Source: Onychostoma macrolepis (Eukaryota > Chordata > Actinopteri > Cypriniformes > Cyprinidae). Taken from it: 64,000 bases of DNA. The position numbers were made by a program, and so were the translations under genes. Under the pieces are notes generated by a model. The model ran no database searches, was not told the DNA's origin, and saw nothing but the letters and a program-made list of their open reading frames with translations. The stretch is taken from contig NC_081156.1 of the NCBI RefSeq assembly GCF_012432095.1, positions 32,110,277 through 32,174,276 of the forward strand, given 5' to 3'. Below are positions 1 to 14,200 of this stretch, one piece after another (positions within the stretch are counted from its first letter, which is position 1; every line of letters begins with the position of its first letter).

Positions 1-736
1 CCATACAGCGTTTCCTTGGTTACTGCTGTAAACAAAGCAGCTGTGCTTTTAAATACTATAATAATATGCATTATACCAAACTAAGGTAAGATGAAAAGAA
101 AATACCATCTAAACTTTTCTGAATACAGTCAGTTCCCTTCAGAGCTACATTCATATAAACCTCTGATTCAGTATTTAGAATTTTCTTCCCAAATTTTGTG
201 CATTGTTAACAGTGAACTTGATCTGCATGCTACATTATTTTCTCCTTTTGTGTGTTCCTCTTCACTGTCAACGGCCATTTACAGTTGGTTTATTTGTCCA
301 GTTAAAGAATTAGTTGTGTGTTATTATTAATAGTACTAAAAGTTTTCCAACCATTAGTCAGAAGTGTATGCAGTTAACAGGGATGTCCTCACAATTCACG
401 ACGCTATGTACGTTGCTTAGCCACTTGTGCCAGTATGCCGTTTAAAAAAAAATTCATAACGTTTGTGTAAGTCAAACTGGTTTACCGTTTGAACTGGTGT
501 ATCGTCCAGCACTACCTTAAAGTGGTGTTTTGTTTTTTAACCCATGTCACTCACAAAGACATTACAATTCCACAAAAACTAAAATAGACATACATGCAAA
601 GAAGTTGAGCTTACTCGTGTAACTTCTTTTTTACTAACTTTTTTACTTAGTTCTAGATAATTAATATAGATTATACTGTACAGATAATTAATCTCAAAAA
701 TGCGAAACACATCAAAAGAAAGATTGAAATACACTA
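1..736. other. No gene recognised; AT-rich flank
   Basis: AT-rich sequence with no open frame that resembles a known protein and no visible splice-bordered exon. The longest frames are short and of low-complexity composition. It lies downstream (3') of the pigrl-A gene, which is transcribed leftwards and ends at 2,297. Confidence 0.5.
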
Positions 737-1008
737 CAGGGACCTCATTTATAAAACGTGCGTACGCACAGATTTGATCGTAGAGTGTACGCAAAAATCC
801 ATGGCAACGTTAATATTTATAGAGATCTGAAACTGTTCAGCTGCGCACAATTTCAAGATCATTTACAATTTGTAGATTTCACATCTAAAAGAGAGGCGTA
901 CGCACGTTTTCTGTGCGTACGTTGAATCACATGTATGCACTTTGAGAAATGATCGTAATATCAAATTTAGGATGCTCTCTACACAGTATTTTATAAATGA
1001 GGCCCCAG
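737..1008. mobile_element. Short TIR element (MITE), about 270 bp
   Basis: The left end reads GGGACCTCATTTATAAAA and the right end is its reverse complement with one mismatch (TTTATAAATGAGGCCCC). Inside, GCGTACGCAC-type motifs recur on both strands near 757-790 and 895-925. There is no coding potential. This end sequence is typical of small non-autonomous DNA elements dispersed in fish genomes; the superfamily is not certain. Confidence 0.7.
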
Positions 1009-2296
1009 AAGTTTAAATATCTGAAGACATTTTAAAATGCAAGACAACGGAATCATAAACTTTGATAAATTGTTACAGAGAACTAACAAACTGAGCACCA
1101 CCAAATCAAGAATAGCAATGAACATTGAAAAATATACAAGATTTACAAGTCATTACTTCTACAAATAATTGCAACAGAATTTTGAGGGCGTGAATATTTT
1201 GGTTGCTGACTTATTTTGACATGTCATTTTTGTCATTTTTTGTCTCGCCCACTGCTATGTCTATCGCTCTGCTAATCATTGCAATTTCGAGAGTGAATCC
1301 TGCATTTAAATGCAGATGTCACAAAACCTTGCAGCATGTATGTGGTCGTTGGTCCTCTAAGCAGCAATAAAAGCAAAACTTTTACTCAAATTATGAATGA
1401 TTAATAATTATATATAAAAATCCCTTAATAATCACTAAAATGGCACTCACTTTAGTCCATCACAATCTCAGAGACTTCTGCTGCACTCTTGCAAAAACTT
1501 CCATTGTAACAAATGATGCTAACTGCTCTTATTTACATAAGTCTCTATATTTTATTTGTTATAATGAGATGATTTGTGAGCATGCAGAACACTGAACAAA
1601 AACTCCGGTGTTTTGAGCAGTATTGAGTGGACTCTTTAGGTTGTTACAAAAATCTCCCAATGTTCTGGGAAGGACATTTTATGGTTATAAAAAAACAAAG
1701 CCAAAAATATCCATTAGATAACATTCTGTATAGGTTATATTTAGGTTATTGACTGCAACATTCTGGGTTAGTTTTTGGTTAGAATTTTTTCTCCAAAAAC
1801 AAATAAATAAATAATCAAAAGGGAACCATATGGGAATGTTCTGTGTTTGCTGGGTCACTGATACCTTCGGTTTACTTAGTTGAGGTTTTAAAAGACACTT
1901 TATATTCAGTAATATTTCAGTTTGATGGCACTGGCAGTATTGGATGAAAACAAAACTTGAAATGAATTGAGCTAAATAATAACTGTTGTCTTCTGCTTTA
2001 TAACTGAATTGAATTTGTTTATGTCTCATTAATTCTGAATCAACATCGAACTGACATCGAACTATTAAATAATGACCGTATTGTTCTGCTACTGTTGCTT
2101 TACAGCAGAACTCTCATTTTTAAAGATTCCATAATTGATTGTGTTAATACTGTGAAGTTGCATTTGAAACAATCTCTACCCCTGATTAGCCATTGCATTC
2201 AAGAGATCAACAGAATGCTGCAAAGAAAGAGATCAACAGAATGCTGCAAAGAAACTTTTTGGTTTTTCAATCTATTTAAGCAATGAACATCCTATT
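1009..2296. other. No gene recognised; 3' flank of pigrl-A
   Basis: No credible exon was found. The stretch may hold the 3' untranslated region of pigrl-A, whose stop lies at 2,297-2,299. The only clear structure is a 26-bp perfect tandem duplication at about 2,203-2,254. Confidence 0.45.
2203..2254. repeat. 26-bp tandem duplication
   Basis: The unit beginning GAGATCAACAGAATGCTG occurs twice head to tail with a period of 26 bp and no mismatch. It lies just beyond the stop codon of pigrl-A. Confidence 0.9.
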
Positions 2297-5200
2297 TCAG
2301 TACTTATTCTGCTGCTCTTCACTGCTGTCTGTTTGATTGGTGTTAACTGAAACAGGTGTTGTAGATGAGATAGTATTTGCATCTCTGCTAAGAAACAACA
2401 AGTGAACAATGAACAAAAATGAATCTGAGTAGAAAACTAAAGAAAAGTTGAAAGATAAACAAGAACACCACAAACAAAAAATAGACTAAATACTAAGAAA
2501 GGCAACAAATTAAAGTATATTGTACAGATAAATTATAAACATCAAATTAATCTTGATTATTATTTTAATAAGCTACTAACTTGTTTCTCCCAAATCCTTC
2601 CGTGGCCACAGCTGCTGTCAAATAGAAATTAAGAAAAGATTAAAATGATTTATTATGATTGTGTCATAACCTCCAGTAAGAGTCTGTATTACCTGGTTTT
2701 GATTCAGTCACAGTGAAAACAGAAACCTGTGGATTTTCTAGAGACAAAGGAAAATATTTTTAAAATATTAAGCAAGAACCCCTGCATAGATCTAATTAAT
2801 GAGTTTTACCAGTGACATCAAGTTGTACAAAAGCCTGTTGATCTCCTGCAGAGCAGAAGTACCAGCCAGAATCAGTCAGTCTCAGTCCAGTCATCAGCAC
2901 AGTGAAGGATCTTCTCCCATCATCACTGATCTGGACTGATGAACTCCTCACTGGGTAACAGCTCTGATCTTTATATCTGCACCACCGTTTGACTACATTC
3001 TGACATCCAGAACTGTAGAAACACTGAACACTGAGATCACCACCTTCACGTCCAGATACACTGCTGCTCACCACAGACACATCAGGAACTGCACGCACAC
3101 ACACACACACACACACACCAGTCATTTAGGATTGTAATTTATGAGGAATTAGTAGAATTTTCAGTTGAATGTGAAACACATCTCATACCTGATTGAACTG
3201 TCAGATGAAGGTGCTCTTTCTCATCTGGTTCAAATATTCCTCCAATCTCCACAGCACACCAATAAGCTCCAGTGTCTTCATACTTAAGGTTTCTCATAGT
3301 CACAGTAAAGAAACTCTGATCTGGATGATCAAGTACCGACACTTTTTCTTTGGTTTCATTAGCATATGCCAGAATACTGCAGTAATTGAATGCTGACTTG
3401 GCATCAAAGCACCAGTATTTCTTGTGTTCAGTGTATTTACTGTCATAATAACATGGAATAATGAGCGATCCTCCAGTCTGAACCGTCAACACTCTGCTTG
3501 TTGATCCTGTTGTGCACTTAGGACCTATAGTTGTAGGGGGGAAAAAAAAAATCAACTTTATTTTGAGTGTGTTTTTCGGTTTGTTTTTTTGTCAGTAGCC
3601 ACGTTTACATGAACGCTTTTTTGTCATTCCGATTAAAATAATTCCGATTGAAAGATTCAGTGGACTGTTTACATGAGACGTTATCTAATTCGATATGGTG
3701 TTTACTTTACATGTGTCGCAGCTTTCAATTTCCACAGGGGGTCCGAAAACCAGTCAGTATCTGGTGTGACCACCATTTGCCTCAAGCAGTGCAACACATC
3801 TCCTTCGCATAGAGTTGATCAGGTTGTTGATTGTGGCCTGTGGAATGTTGGTCCACTCCTCTTCAATGGCTGTGCGAATTGCTGGATATTGGCAGGAACT
3901 GGAACACGCTGTCGTATACGCCGATCCAGAGCATCCCAAACATGCTCAATGGGTGACATGTCCGGTGAGTATGCTGGCCATGCAAGAACTGGGATGTTTT
4001 CAGCTTCCAGGAATTGTGTACAGATCCTTGCAACATGGGGCCGTGCATTATCATGCTGCAACATGAGGTGATGGTTGTGGATGAATGGCACAACAATGGG
4101 CCTCAGGATCTCATCACGGTATCTCTGTGCATTCAAAATGCCATCAATAAAATGCACCTGTGTTCGTTGTCCATAACATACGCCTGCCCATAACCCTACC
4201 GCCACCATGGGCCACTCGATCCACAACGTTGACATCAACAAACCGCTCACCCACACAATGCCATACACGCTGTCTGCCATCTGCCCTGTACAGTGAAAAC
4301 CGGGATTCATCCGTGAAGAGAACACCTCTCCAAAATGCCAGACGCCATCGAATGTGAGCATTTGCCCACTCAAGTCGGTTACGACGACGAACTGCAGTCA
4401 TGTCGAGACCCCGATGAGGATGACGAGCATGCAGATGAGCTTCCCTGAGACGGTTTCTGAGAGTTTGTACAGAAATTCTTTGGTTATGCAAACCGATTGT
4501 TGCAGCAGATGATCTCAGATGGTCTCAGATGATCTTGGAGGTAAAGATGCTGGATGTGGAGGTCCTGGGCTGGTGTGGTTACACGTGGTCTGCGGTTGTG
4601 AGGCCGGTTGGATGTGCTGCCAAATTCTCTGAAACGCCTTTGGAGACGGCTTATGGTAGAGAAATGAACATTCAGTTCATGGGCAGAAGCTCTGGTGGAC
4701 ATTCCTGCAGTCAGCATGCCAACTGACCTATCGGTAAGCCCCGCCCCCCCTTAGTTACTGTTGCTCCCTCGGACAAACAAACGGAGCTGCTCACTTTCTT
4801 TCAATGACAGCTGCAGTGTGAAAACCTTGTCCCACAATGTTTTTGCACAATTTTGGACACAGAAGGCCACCAAATGGGAATTAAATATTCCATGGAGGGA
4901 TTTATAAAATATTTAAAAATAAATATGGTGGGTAACTCGAAGCAAGGGTTTACAGATCACAATGTAAACGGGAGAAGTCTCATATTACGGTCGGTCATCA
5001 CGGTCGCGGATCAACACTGTTCATGTATCACAAGGAACGATTAAATTAATGTACATTTAATCAGTTTCATATGGAGAGGCACTGAAGTGTAGACCTCCAT
5101 TAGCATGGATTCATTGACTTTAACGTTAGCTAGTTTTAGCCAGAGATACCTTGCTAAAGCACAAGATAACATTAACGTTCTGCTTGAGCAGATAAAAATT

Positions 5201-8200
5201 GTAACTTAATGAGTGTATGACAACCAGAAAATGAACGTTTTTGTCTTCATTTGTATTGGGGTGAATACTTAGGGACATTTTGCTCTGTTTTGTTTGGATT
5301 CAGGAAATGTAATAAAATAAATTATATCGCCCATCCTCTCAGGATACCTGGAATTAGTGTTACAAGTACCCCAGGCACATCGTTTTTCCATTTTTGAAGC
5401 ATAAACCCCATAAAACCGATGCAAGCTTCGGATCTTCCAGTGTTTCTCTATGGCGCTGAAACCTAAAGATGTCCGAGTTCCGCTCCCCGTGCAGCTGATA
5501 CTCGACTGCCATTGGCTAGTCTGCGTTCGAGGGGAGGGGCTTACCGATAGGTCAATTGCACTCTCCCTCAAAACTTGCGACATCTGTGGCATTGTGCTGT
5601 GTGATAAAACTGCACATTTTAGAGTGGCCTTTTATTGTGGCCAGCCTAATGCACACCTGTGCAATAATCATGCTGTCTAATCAGCATCTTGATATGCCAC
5701 ACCTGTGAGGTGGATGGATTATCTCGGCAAAGGAGAAGTGCTCACTAACACAGATTTAGACAGATTTGTGAACAATATTGGAGCGAAATAGGCCTTTTGT
5801 GTACATAGAAAAAGTCTTAGATCTTTGAGTTCAGCTCATGAAAAATGGGGGCAAAAACAAAAGTGTTGCGTTTATAATTTTGTTCAGTGTAGCTTGATCT
5901 CCGCCGCTAATTTCTTAATGTTAAAGCTTTAAGGGATAAAATAACAGTAAACTACGAACCTCTGTAATGCAGCTCTGAAATTAATTGTACTCTGATATTA
6001 CAAAGTTTTACTGTACTTAAATGGAACAAATAAAACAAATAAAGATTCATTACCAAGAGTTGCTGAACAATGAATCAAAGGAGCGTTGCTTTATGAACAC
6101 GGAGAGTGATCGCAACAAGCTATATATAACATTTCCTTCCAAGCGTGTTTTCGTACACTATTGCGTGAGCACTTATAAATTCAAGCAGATTGGAAATTAT
6201 GACTAAATAATTAATGATTAATAATTACAAATGACAAAGGCAAATTTTGGTCAAGTTGTTTATTTTCATTGAGCTATACTTTCACTATCATCATTGTGTT
6301 GTTTCTAAGCTGAAAAGCAAAAAATTGCGCTTCATTCAGATCTGTTTTTCACTCCGGCCATGAGAGCAGATAGTTCATAACACAGCACTTGTTCTCCATT
6401 CTCATGTGTTTTCAAGTGCCCCTATTATGGGTTTTGAAAGGTTCATATTTTGGTTTTGGGAGTCCCCAACAACAGGTTGACATGCATGCAAGGTCAAAAA
6501 AACACTTTCATTGTCTTAAAATATGAATTAATTTTTTCCTTTTTTGCTCAGGACTCCCAAACGGTTCGTTCAACGATTCATTTTTCCAAACCCCACCTTT
6601 GCGTGACGCTAATCTGCAGTGATTGGTCTGATGACCCAGTCTGATGACCCAGTCTGTTGTGAATGGTCTTCTGCTTGCAGCGCATGTCAATAACGGAACG
6701 CCCATCGCCATTACTTAGCCCACAGCTCAGTGGTAAACACCCAAACAGCCATGGCATTAGCCCAATGCAGAAACGTATTGATAAAGCACTGCAGTGTATA
6801 CACCAACTTATTCTACTCTATATCAGAACTCCAAATAATAACAACGACAAACATTCACTATTCATCGACACATTTCTAGACAATTGCGAGTGAGCAGATA
6901 TTGCTGTTAGCTGGATAGATGGAGACCTACAAGCTGCGCGTAGTGAACACAACACATTAGGGGTGTCCCCGACTAAGGATTTTCATAGTCGAATCGGAAT
7001 TTTCGAATCATGCCGATAGTCGAATCATATATTTGGGGGCGGGGCAAAATACATTACCAAGAGTCAAGTCAGACATTCGACAGTCATAAATACACAGGGA
7101 AAATGTGTAAAGGACGCCTCGCAGATACAAACGGGGTAAATAATGTTTTATGTTTTGATTAAAAGATAGTTAACATTAAACGTCAGCGACACCCTTAAGA
7201 ATTCACAACATTTTTTTTACAATAGTGCTCTCATTAACTAAACACTAAAAAAAATCACAGCCTTTTATTATAATAGTGTTCTCATTATAATGCTATGTAT
7301 ATGACAGTCCCAGTCATAGTTATTATATTCTGCATTGTTGTCCTGCTCGCACCGCGCGCTGAAGAGATATTCACCATACAATGAAGCGCTTTATTGCAGC
7401 GTAACTCAACCAAATGCATCTTATACGAGATAAATAATATAATATACACGATATAAATAAACCGACTGAGACGTTTTGAAAACACTTGTTGTACCCTACC
7501 TGATCGAAAAAAATTCGTCCAAAAAAGTCTTCCACTCTGCCTGTGTCAATTTGAGTCTTGTTAAAGATTTAAATCCCTGCCGCCAAAATGCTCCTCTGTC
7601 GGTGATGGATTAGAAAGCGAAACTTTAATCTATAGGGGAAGTTGGATTTATTCACGCACGTTAAAATATTCATTTAAAGCTTCTTTCAAGATATGTATAT
7701 TAACTTATTGGGAGAAAACCGGTAGTTCTATGTGAAATCAGACACTGAGCACCCCCATATAGCCAAAATGGCATGATCATAACACCCTGCGAATATTCGA
7801 CTGTGAGATTGGGAGTCGAATCAGGCTCCTCGAATCGAAGCATCGAATCGTCGACTATTCGGGGACACCCCTACAACACACACAACTAAATATGTATTTT
7901 GCATGCTACAGTACAGAGTACATGACAGCAACAGTTTTTAAAAGAATTACTTCACTTTCAGAATAAAAATTTCCTGATAATTTACTCACCCCCATGTCAT
8001 CCAAGATGTTCATGTCTCCCTTTCTTCAGTCGCAAAGAATTTATCAGTCACAACTTATCTAGCAAAACCATCTGTAATTTTTTTTTTTTTTTTAAATGTA
8101 TACACTTTTTAACCATAAATGCTCGCATGCCTACTTTGTCTGCGTACAACGGTTCAAGACAGGGTATGTCTAAAAACTCCCAACACTTTTCTCCTCCAAC

Positions 8201-11200
8201 TTCAAAATCATACATCGTTGTTTTACCTTTTTTGTTTGTTTTTTGTAAAGGGTGACCCTCCTTGCACGTTCACTTTGTAAACACTGGGTCGGTGCTTCTG
8301 CAGCGAAGTCGGATGATTTTGAAGTTGGAGGAGAAAATGAGTTGGGAGTTTTTCGATATACCCTAACTGTACCCTAATGGATTTCCCATAACATACTGCT
8401 GTGTTGTTTGAGGGAGGGGAGGTTCAAATTCTCTTTCATCATCTCGTGTTCGAGATCCACCTATGGGAAGGGCATCCGCGCCTGACCTCTGCAGAAGCAT
8501 CCAATTGCACCAAGTCTGGCTTGACAGACAGGAGCGCGTGCCCAATGGCAGGTAAGGGGCCGCCCGTAAAAAAGCGCATAAGCTACCTTTCCTCAATTGA
8601 AATTCGCTTCTCGCGTCTACAGGAGGACACATCTCTTTACGAGGTCAGCTGTTTTTATTCTGCAAGCCGCCCACGCTCGCACTATTACTTGGCTGCCCGC
8701 CTCTTACCTGTCCTTTTCCATTGTCCGTTGTTATTGGCACTTTCCAAACCGAGTCCGGTTACCACCGTGGACAACCTGTCGCGAGCCTGCCCGGGCTTTT
8801 TTTTTCGGCCTCATCGCCGCTTGGGATCCCCATCCCCTTTTTCGCGTTGTTTGCATGGGTCTTCAGCACGCTCAGGAAGCCATCGATTTAAAAATATATA
8901 TAAATAATAATCGTGCTCCTGCGTCGGCGGCTCAAAGGTGGCTGACACACAGGCATATTTTGCCGGCCGGTCCCCATTTCATTAATGGGCCGCTCGGCTC
9001 CGGGGGATGCGGACAATAAAGGCCTTCTCTACAGCTCGCTGGACGTATGGCTAATGCTTCTGCGGCTCTGCCCCATCGGTCCTCCTCGAGTTTTATGAGC
9101 GAGTGGCCGCTCACCTCAGTATCGAATGGCCAGCACCTCTCATGTGTCGGACCAGGAAAAGGACTAGTTTTCTCTGCATGTGCGAAACACATGTGCGTTA
9201 CCATCATATGGATCGTTTTTCTGTGTCCATTCATCAGGCCTCTTATTAAGCCCCGGCTTTGGCGGTAATAGCCCTCAGCGTCTCCTCCCTGCCATTCGCT
9301 TACCAGCGAACTGCTGGTCGACATGGGATAACAACCGGAGAAAGGGTCGCCATCACCCGCATTCTCTGGTAGGAGTTACTCACGGTGAATGACCTCGTTC
9401 TCCGTAATGCCCGTCAAACTGTCCGGACAAGCGGGCTCTCTTGGTGCAGAGAGCACGCGCTGGGGCTTAATCTTTCCTGTCTCCTTGACAATGAAAAGCG
9501 AAGCGCCTGTCTAGCCTGGCCAGGCTCTCTTCGGTCTTGCTGTCGCGCTAATACAGCAGCGCTGAGACGATAAGGAGGACTAGGGTTTAAAAATGTCCCT
9601 TCCAAGGAAGTCTGCGCTGCGCCAGATACTCACAACCGGCGCAACGTCATAGAATGTCTCCGAACAGGTTCACGCCCACTTTTAGGGGAAAACAAACGGC
9701 CATACGGCATCGGATCGAGGAAGTGAACTAACCTTACAACATGCCAAAGAGTTGTTGTGTGGTTGGGTGCACCAATAATGTTTGTAAAAACCCAAATTTA
9801 ACCCAGGCTACCTGCCATCATCATCCATATCTTGCTGTTATGGAAATATTATGAATTACGGATGCTATGGAAAGCTAAGCCAGGCTAGTTGTATGGCTGG
9901 ACAGAAAAGTGCACTCAGTACTCTAAATATAAGGACATAATATATACATTTAAAGATGTTTACTTTCAAACGAAGTAAAATCATTCACTGGTTTACCTGG
10001 TGATTAGATTTGGTACGAGTAAATGTCCGGCAAGACACCTCTGACCATTGGGTGGGGTTGTTACACCAATTTGAGGCTGGGATAATGAGTTTTTAAATTG
10101 ACCAAATTAAGTTTGTGGATGTATCTTTCACGCTCTATGGCAGGCAGGGTGGACATAATTACTTGACATGATTAATCCTAGTGATTACTTAAGTTGTTCA
10201 CGTCTGTCGGCTGTGTACAGACGTTTCTTTTTTCTGCTATTTTGTATTGAAGCCTATGGGAAGTCTAGTTTGTTTTCCCCCAAAAAGGGGCGGTAACGAA
10301 ATTGACAGTTAAGTTCCCGGATGTGCCGGTAGTGCGTATACCCTCTGTGCGGCGGGAAAAACAAAAACCTCCTTTGAGTACGCTTGTTGCGTGGCCACAG
10401 GTGGCTTTAAGTTCAAGTTCACGGGTGGCCAGCCCTCTGGACACCAGTTCTGCCCCTTGTATTTCCCCGTCTAAAAACGGAGGTTATCTGTTGGCGCAGT
10501 CGGGGGTACCTGTTCAGTGTTCACACGGGCTTCACTGTTCCCGGTGTAGCCCAGTGTGCGTTTCCCCGTTTTCAGAGGGGAATACAGTGAGAAAAAGTGC
10601 ACAAGCAGTGTCGCCACACAGCTCCCTTCACACTAATTTCACAGATTATATAAAGACTTCGGTCTCAGTGTTGCCCAACACATAAAAAGACAATAAATAG
10701 ATAAATCAAACGAATCACATGCATTCGTTAATAAGAGAGAACATCTCTTTAAAAAGCCCCACGTCATCCCTTTTTCACCCACTAGATGGCGCCATTGTAC
10801 CACAAATGAGCGAACTACTAGCAGCTCGAAGCAGTTCTCCGGTGTGTGTGGGGATGGCTGTTTTTATCAGCTCCTGAAAGGGTGATTCACACTATGACGA
10901 AGGGGCTCAGACTTCAGTTTGCAAAAGACCCTACGTTTCAACGGAGTTCTCTCTTCTCATCCAGAAGAGAGCTCTGCTCACATTCTGAAAGACGAAATCT
11001 CCTTCCTCATCGAGAAAGGGGTTGGTCTCCCCTGCACTTGAGCAGACAGGGACTTTCCTATTTTCTAGTTCCAAATCTCAGTGTTGAACAAACATTTGAG
11101 GAAATACAATTTCAGAATGTTAACACACGGCTCTCTCTTACGTTCAGTAATAGATTGGTTCAAATCATTCGATCTAAAAAGATGCTTTTTCCCACATAAG

Positions 11201-14200
11201 CAGTTATCCTCCGTGCAGGGAATTCTTTCATTTCGCCTACCAAAGCATGTGCTAAGAATTCACAGTTCTCCCTTTTGGGCTTGCTCAAGCCTAGGATGAT
11301 CTGTCTGTGAGCGTAAGCCGGCATGACCACGCTGAGAATAGAGGGTCTCAAGATCCTGACATATACGATTGGCTGATTATAGCCTATTCAAGAGAGAAAG
11401 TGATGAAAATCACTCCCTGTGTGCTCACTCGCATCACTGCCGTTAGAGTAAATGTGAGCGAAAACATTTTCACTCCTGCCCAGAATGTGATATTTTTTTG
11501 TGTCTGGAGCTAAACCGCATTACAAGTGATGCAAAACACGGCCTGTGTGCTCACTCACGTCACAGCCCTCGGCTAAAGAGTGAATGTGAGCAAGAGGGAC
11601 TTCTCTCCTGCCCAGAATGTGATATTTCTGTGTCTGGAGCTAAACTGCATTAGTGCTTGCGTGCTGTTGAGAAAGAGATGCAAATCACAGCCCGTGTGCT
11701 TGCTCACATCACAGCCCTCGGCTAAAGAGTGAATGTGAGCAAGAGCGACTTCACTCCTGCACAGAATGTGACATTTCTGTGTCTGGAGCTGAATTCCAGT
11801 ACAACGTGCGCGCGCCTGTCGCAAGAGCGTTTTCTCTTCTTCATGAATTGCCTCTCGCAATTCAGGGAAGGAGCGAGTGTGCAGTTTCGCACATGTCTCA
11901 GAACAAGGGGTCTTATGGCTTCGGCTGTCCATGTCCTACCTCTGGGCCATCTGGAAATGAGGGTGTTCATGAAGTGGGTTTTATCTCTTAATTTCAGCCC
12001 ATTATGCGATCTCTGCCACTCTGGCACAGTGATGCGCTTGTGCACAGTAGCGCTGCATCACTGGAGGAATGCAGAGTGTTACGCTCATGGGACCCACTGG
12101 GGGCCATCATGTTGCGGAAAGTGCAAACGACAGATGCGTCCTTAACAGGATGGGGAACCATCCAGGAGAGCAGAACATTGAACTGTATGTGGCTGAGCAC
12201 ACTCTGCTCCGCCAACATACATTTTTTGGAGCTCCTCACAGTTCGGAAGGCTCTAAAACATGTTCTGCCCTGCCTGCAAGGACTTCACATGCTGGTGCAT
12301 TGTGACAACACCACAGTCATATGAACCGCCAGGGGGGATGCGCTCCTCCAAGCTTCATGCACAGCTCACAGGCTGTTAGCATGGAGCAGACGGCTCTTTC
12401 TGTCCTTACGGGCAACCCATGTCCCGGGCATTCTGAACAGGGGCGCAGTCCTTTTGCCGTGGTGGAACCCACTCTACGGAGAATGGCACCTCCACCCTCA
12501 GACAGCGGAACTGCTATGGAAGAGGTTTGGTCAGACAGCTGTTCATCTCTTCGCCTTATGCGAAAATGAAAAAGAACAGAGTTCAATGCTGATTTTGATA
12601 GCACTGGCCTAAAGCTCTATGGCTGGCAGAGATAATCCCTCTTCTGTATGCCTAGCCATGGTCCCTCCCATTACGCACGGACCTCCTGTCCCGAGCGAAT
12701 GGGGAAATCCACCACTCTCACCTGGACTGGGTGGCTCTCTGGGCCTGGCCCATGAGAGGACAATCTTAAACACATTGGGGCTCTCCCCACGTGTTATTGC
12801 TACTATTTAGAAGGCTGAAGCCTCTTCTGCATGCTCCTTTTATGATTGCAAGTGGCATGTATTTGAGGAGTGGTGCAAGAGGTACCAGCTAATATCATAT
12901 CAGTGTTCAGTCACTGATGTTTTGGGCTGTTAGCAGCTATTGCTGCATGCCATGTTGGGTTTGACAGCACTACGGTGGGGTATAGATTCATAGATTTATG
13001 AAGGGCGCTCGCCTTTCCCTTCCAATCACTAGACTGGGGACTCTCCATAGTGCTGGATGCCCTTTCTCAACAGCCCTTTGAGCCCCAGGGAGATATCTCC
13101 TGTAAGCTTCTGACTTTCAAGACAGCTCTGCTCCTGGCCTTGGCTTCCGCCAAAACATGTCAGTGATTTGCACGCGTGCTCTGTTCATCCCTCGTGCAAT
13201 AGACCTCTCACAGTGGAGATAGGTTTTTCTCTTTATGCCACAATGCTTCCCAGCTTTCACTTGTAAAGTGCTCTTCACCCTCCTCCTTTCTCCTCTGCGG
13301 AGGATCAGAGGTTAAATGCTTTATGTCCTGTTGTGCAAAGACCAGCCGATAGGACCAGCCCTTTCAGGAGGAGTGATCAGCTCTTCAATTCTTGGGCCCC
13401 TTTAACACGGGGAAACCCTTTTTCTAACCAATGCCTCTCTCACTGGCTCGTGGAAGCCAGCTCTGGCATATGAGTCTAATGGAGTGCGGCTATGTGGGCC
13501 TCAGAGTGCAGTTCACTAGGGCCATAGCGGCCTTGTGGTCTCTGTCTAAAGGAGTTTTTCCCTTGCAGGACATTTGTGCCACTGCAAGCTGGGCCTCTCC
13601 ACACACATTTGTCATATACTACAAGCTTGATGTTACCCACACCCTGGTAGCAAAAAAGTATTTAGTCAGCCACCAATTGTGCAGGTTCTCCCACTTAAAA
13701 AGATGAGAGAGGCCTGTAATTTTCATCATAGGTATACCTCAACTATGAGAGACAAAATGAGAAGAAAAAAAAAAAATCCAGAAAATCACATTGTAGGATT
13801 TTTAAAGAATTTATTTGCAAATTATGGTGGAAAACAAGTATTTGGTCAATAACAAAATTTCATCTCAATACTTTGTTATATACCCTTTGTTGGCAATGAC
13901 AGAGGTCAAATGTTTTCTGTAAGTCTTCACACACTGTTGCTGGTATTTTGGCCCATTCCTCTAAAGCAGTAATGTTTTGGGGCTGTCGCTGGGCAACATG
14001 GACTTTCAACTCCCTCCAAAGATTTTCAATGGGGTTGAGATCTGGAGACTGGCTAGGCCACTCCAGGACCTTGAAATGCTTCTTACGAAGCCACTCCTTT
14101 GTTGCCCGGGCGGTGTGTTTGGGATCATTGTCATGCTGAAAGACCCAGCCACGTTTCATCTTCAATGCCCTTGCTGATGGAAGGAGGTTTTCACTCAAAA

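Larger units (their letters stand above)
3740..5891 (-). mobile_element. Tc1/mariner-type transposon, left end missing, interrupted
   Basis: The right end (5,640-5,891) closes with the terminal TGTTCAGTGTA of a family widespread in fish. The left end begins abruptly inside the element near 3,740, so the left inverted repeat is missing. The transposase reads on the minus strand and is broken by several frameshifts. A second element (4,724-5,554) sits just before the start of the transposase frame. Confidence 0.85.
8385..13644 (+). mobile_element. DIRS-like tyrosine-recombinase retrotransposon, degraded
   Basis: Remnants follow the DIRS order on the plus strand. Gag-like sequence lies at about 8,780-9,640, with a C-x2-LQHA-type motif near 8,850. 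Reverse transcriptase is at 10,870-12,050, RNase H at 12,100-12,350, and tyrosine recombinase at about 12,810-13,640. Many stops and frameshifts make it non-functional. It is interrupted by a THAP-bearing inverted-repeat element (9,673-10,292), and the 3' end is cut by a Tc1 insertion at 13,645. Similar 3' sequence may continue after 15,160, but I cannot prove it. The 5' limit is approximate. Confidence 0.75.

Noticed and set aside
3673..4071. 132-codon plus-strand frame opposite the first Tc1 transposase
   Set aside because: Antisense shadow of the catalytic region.
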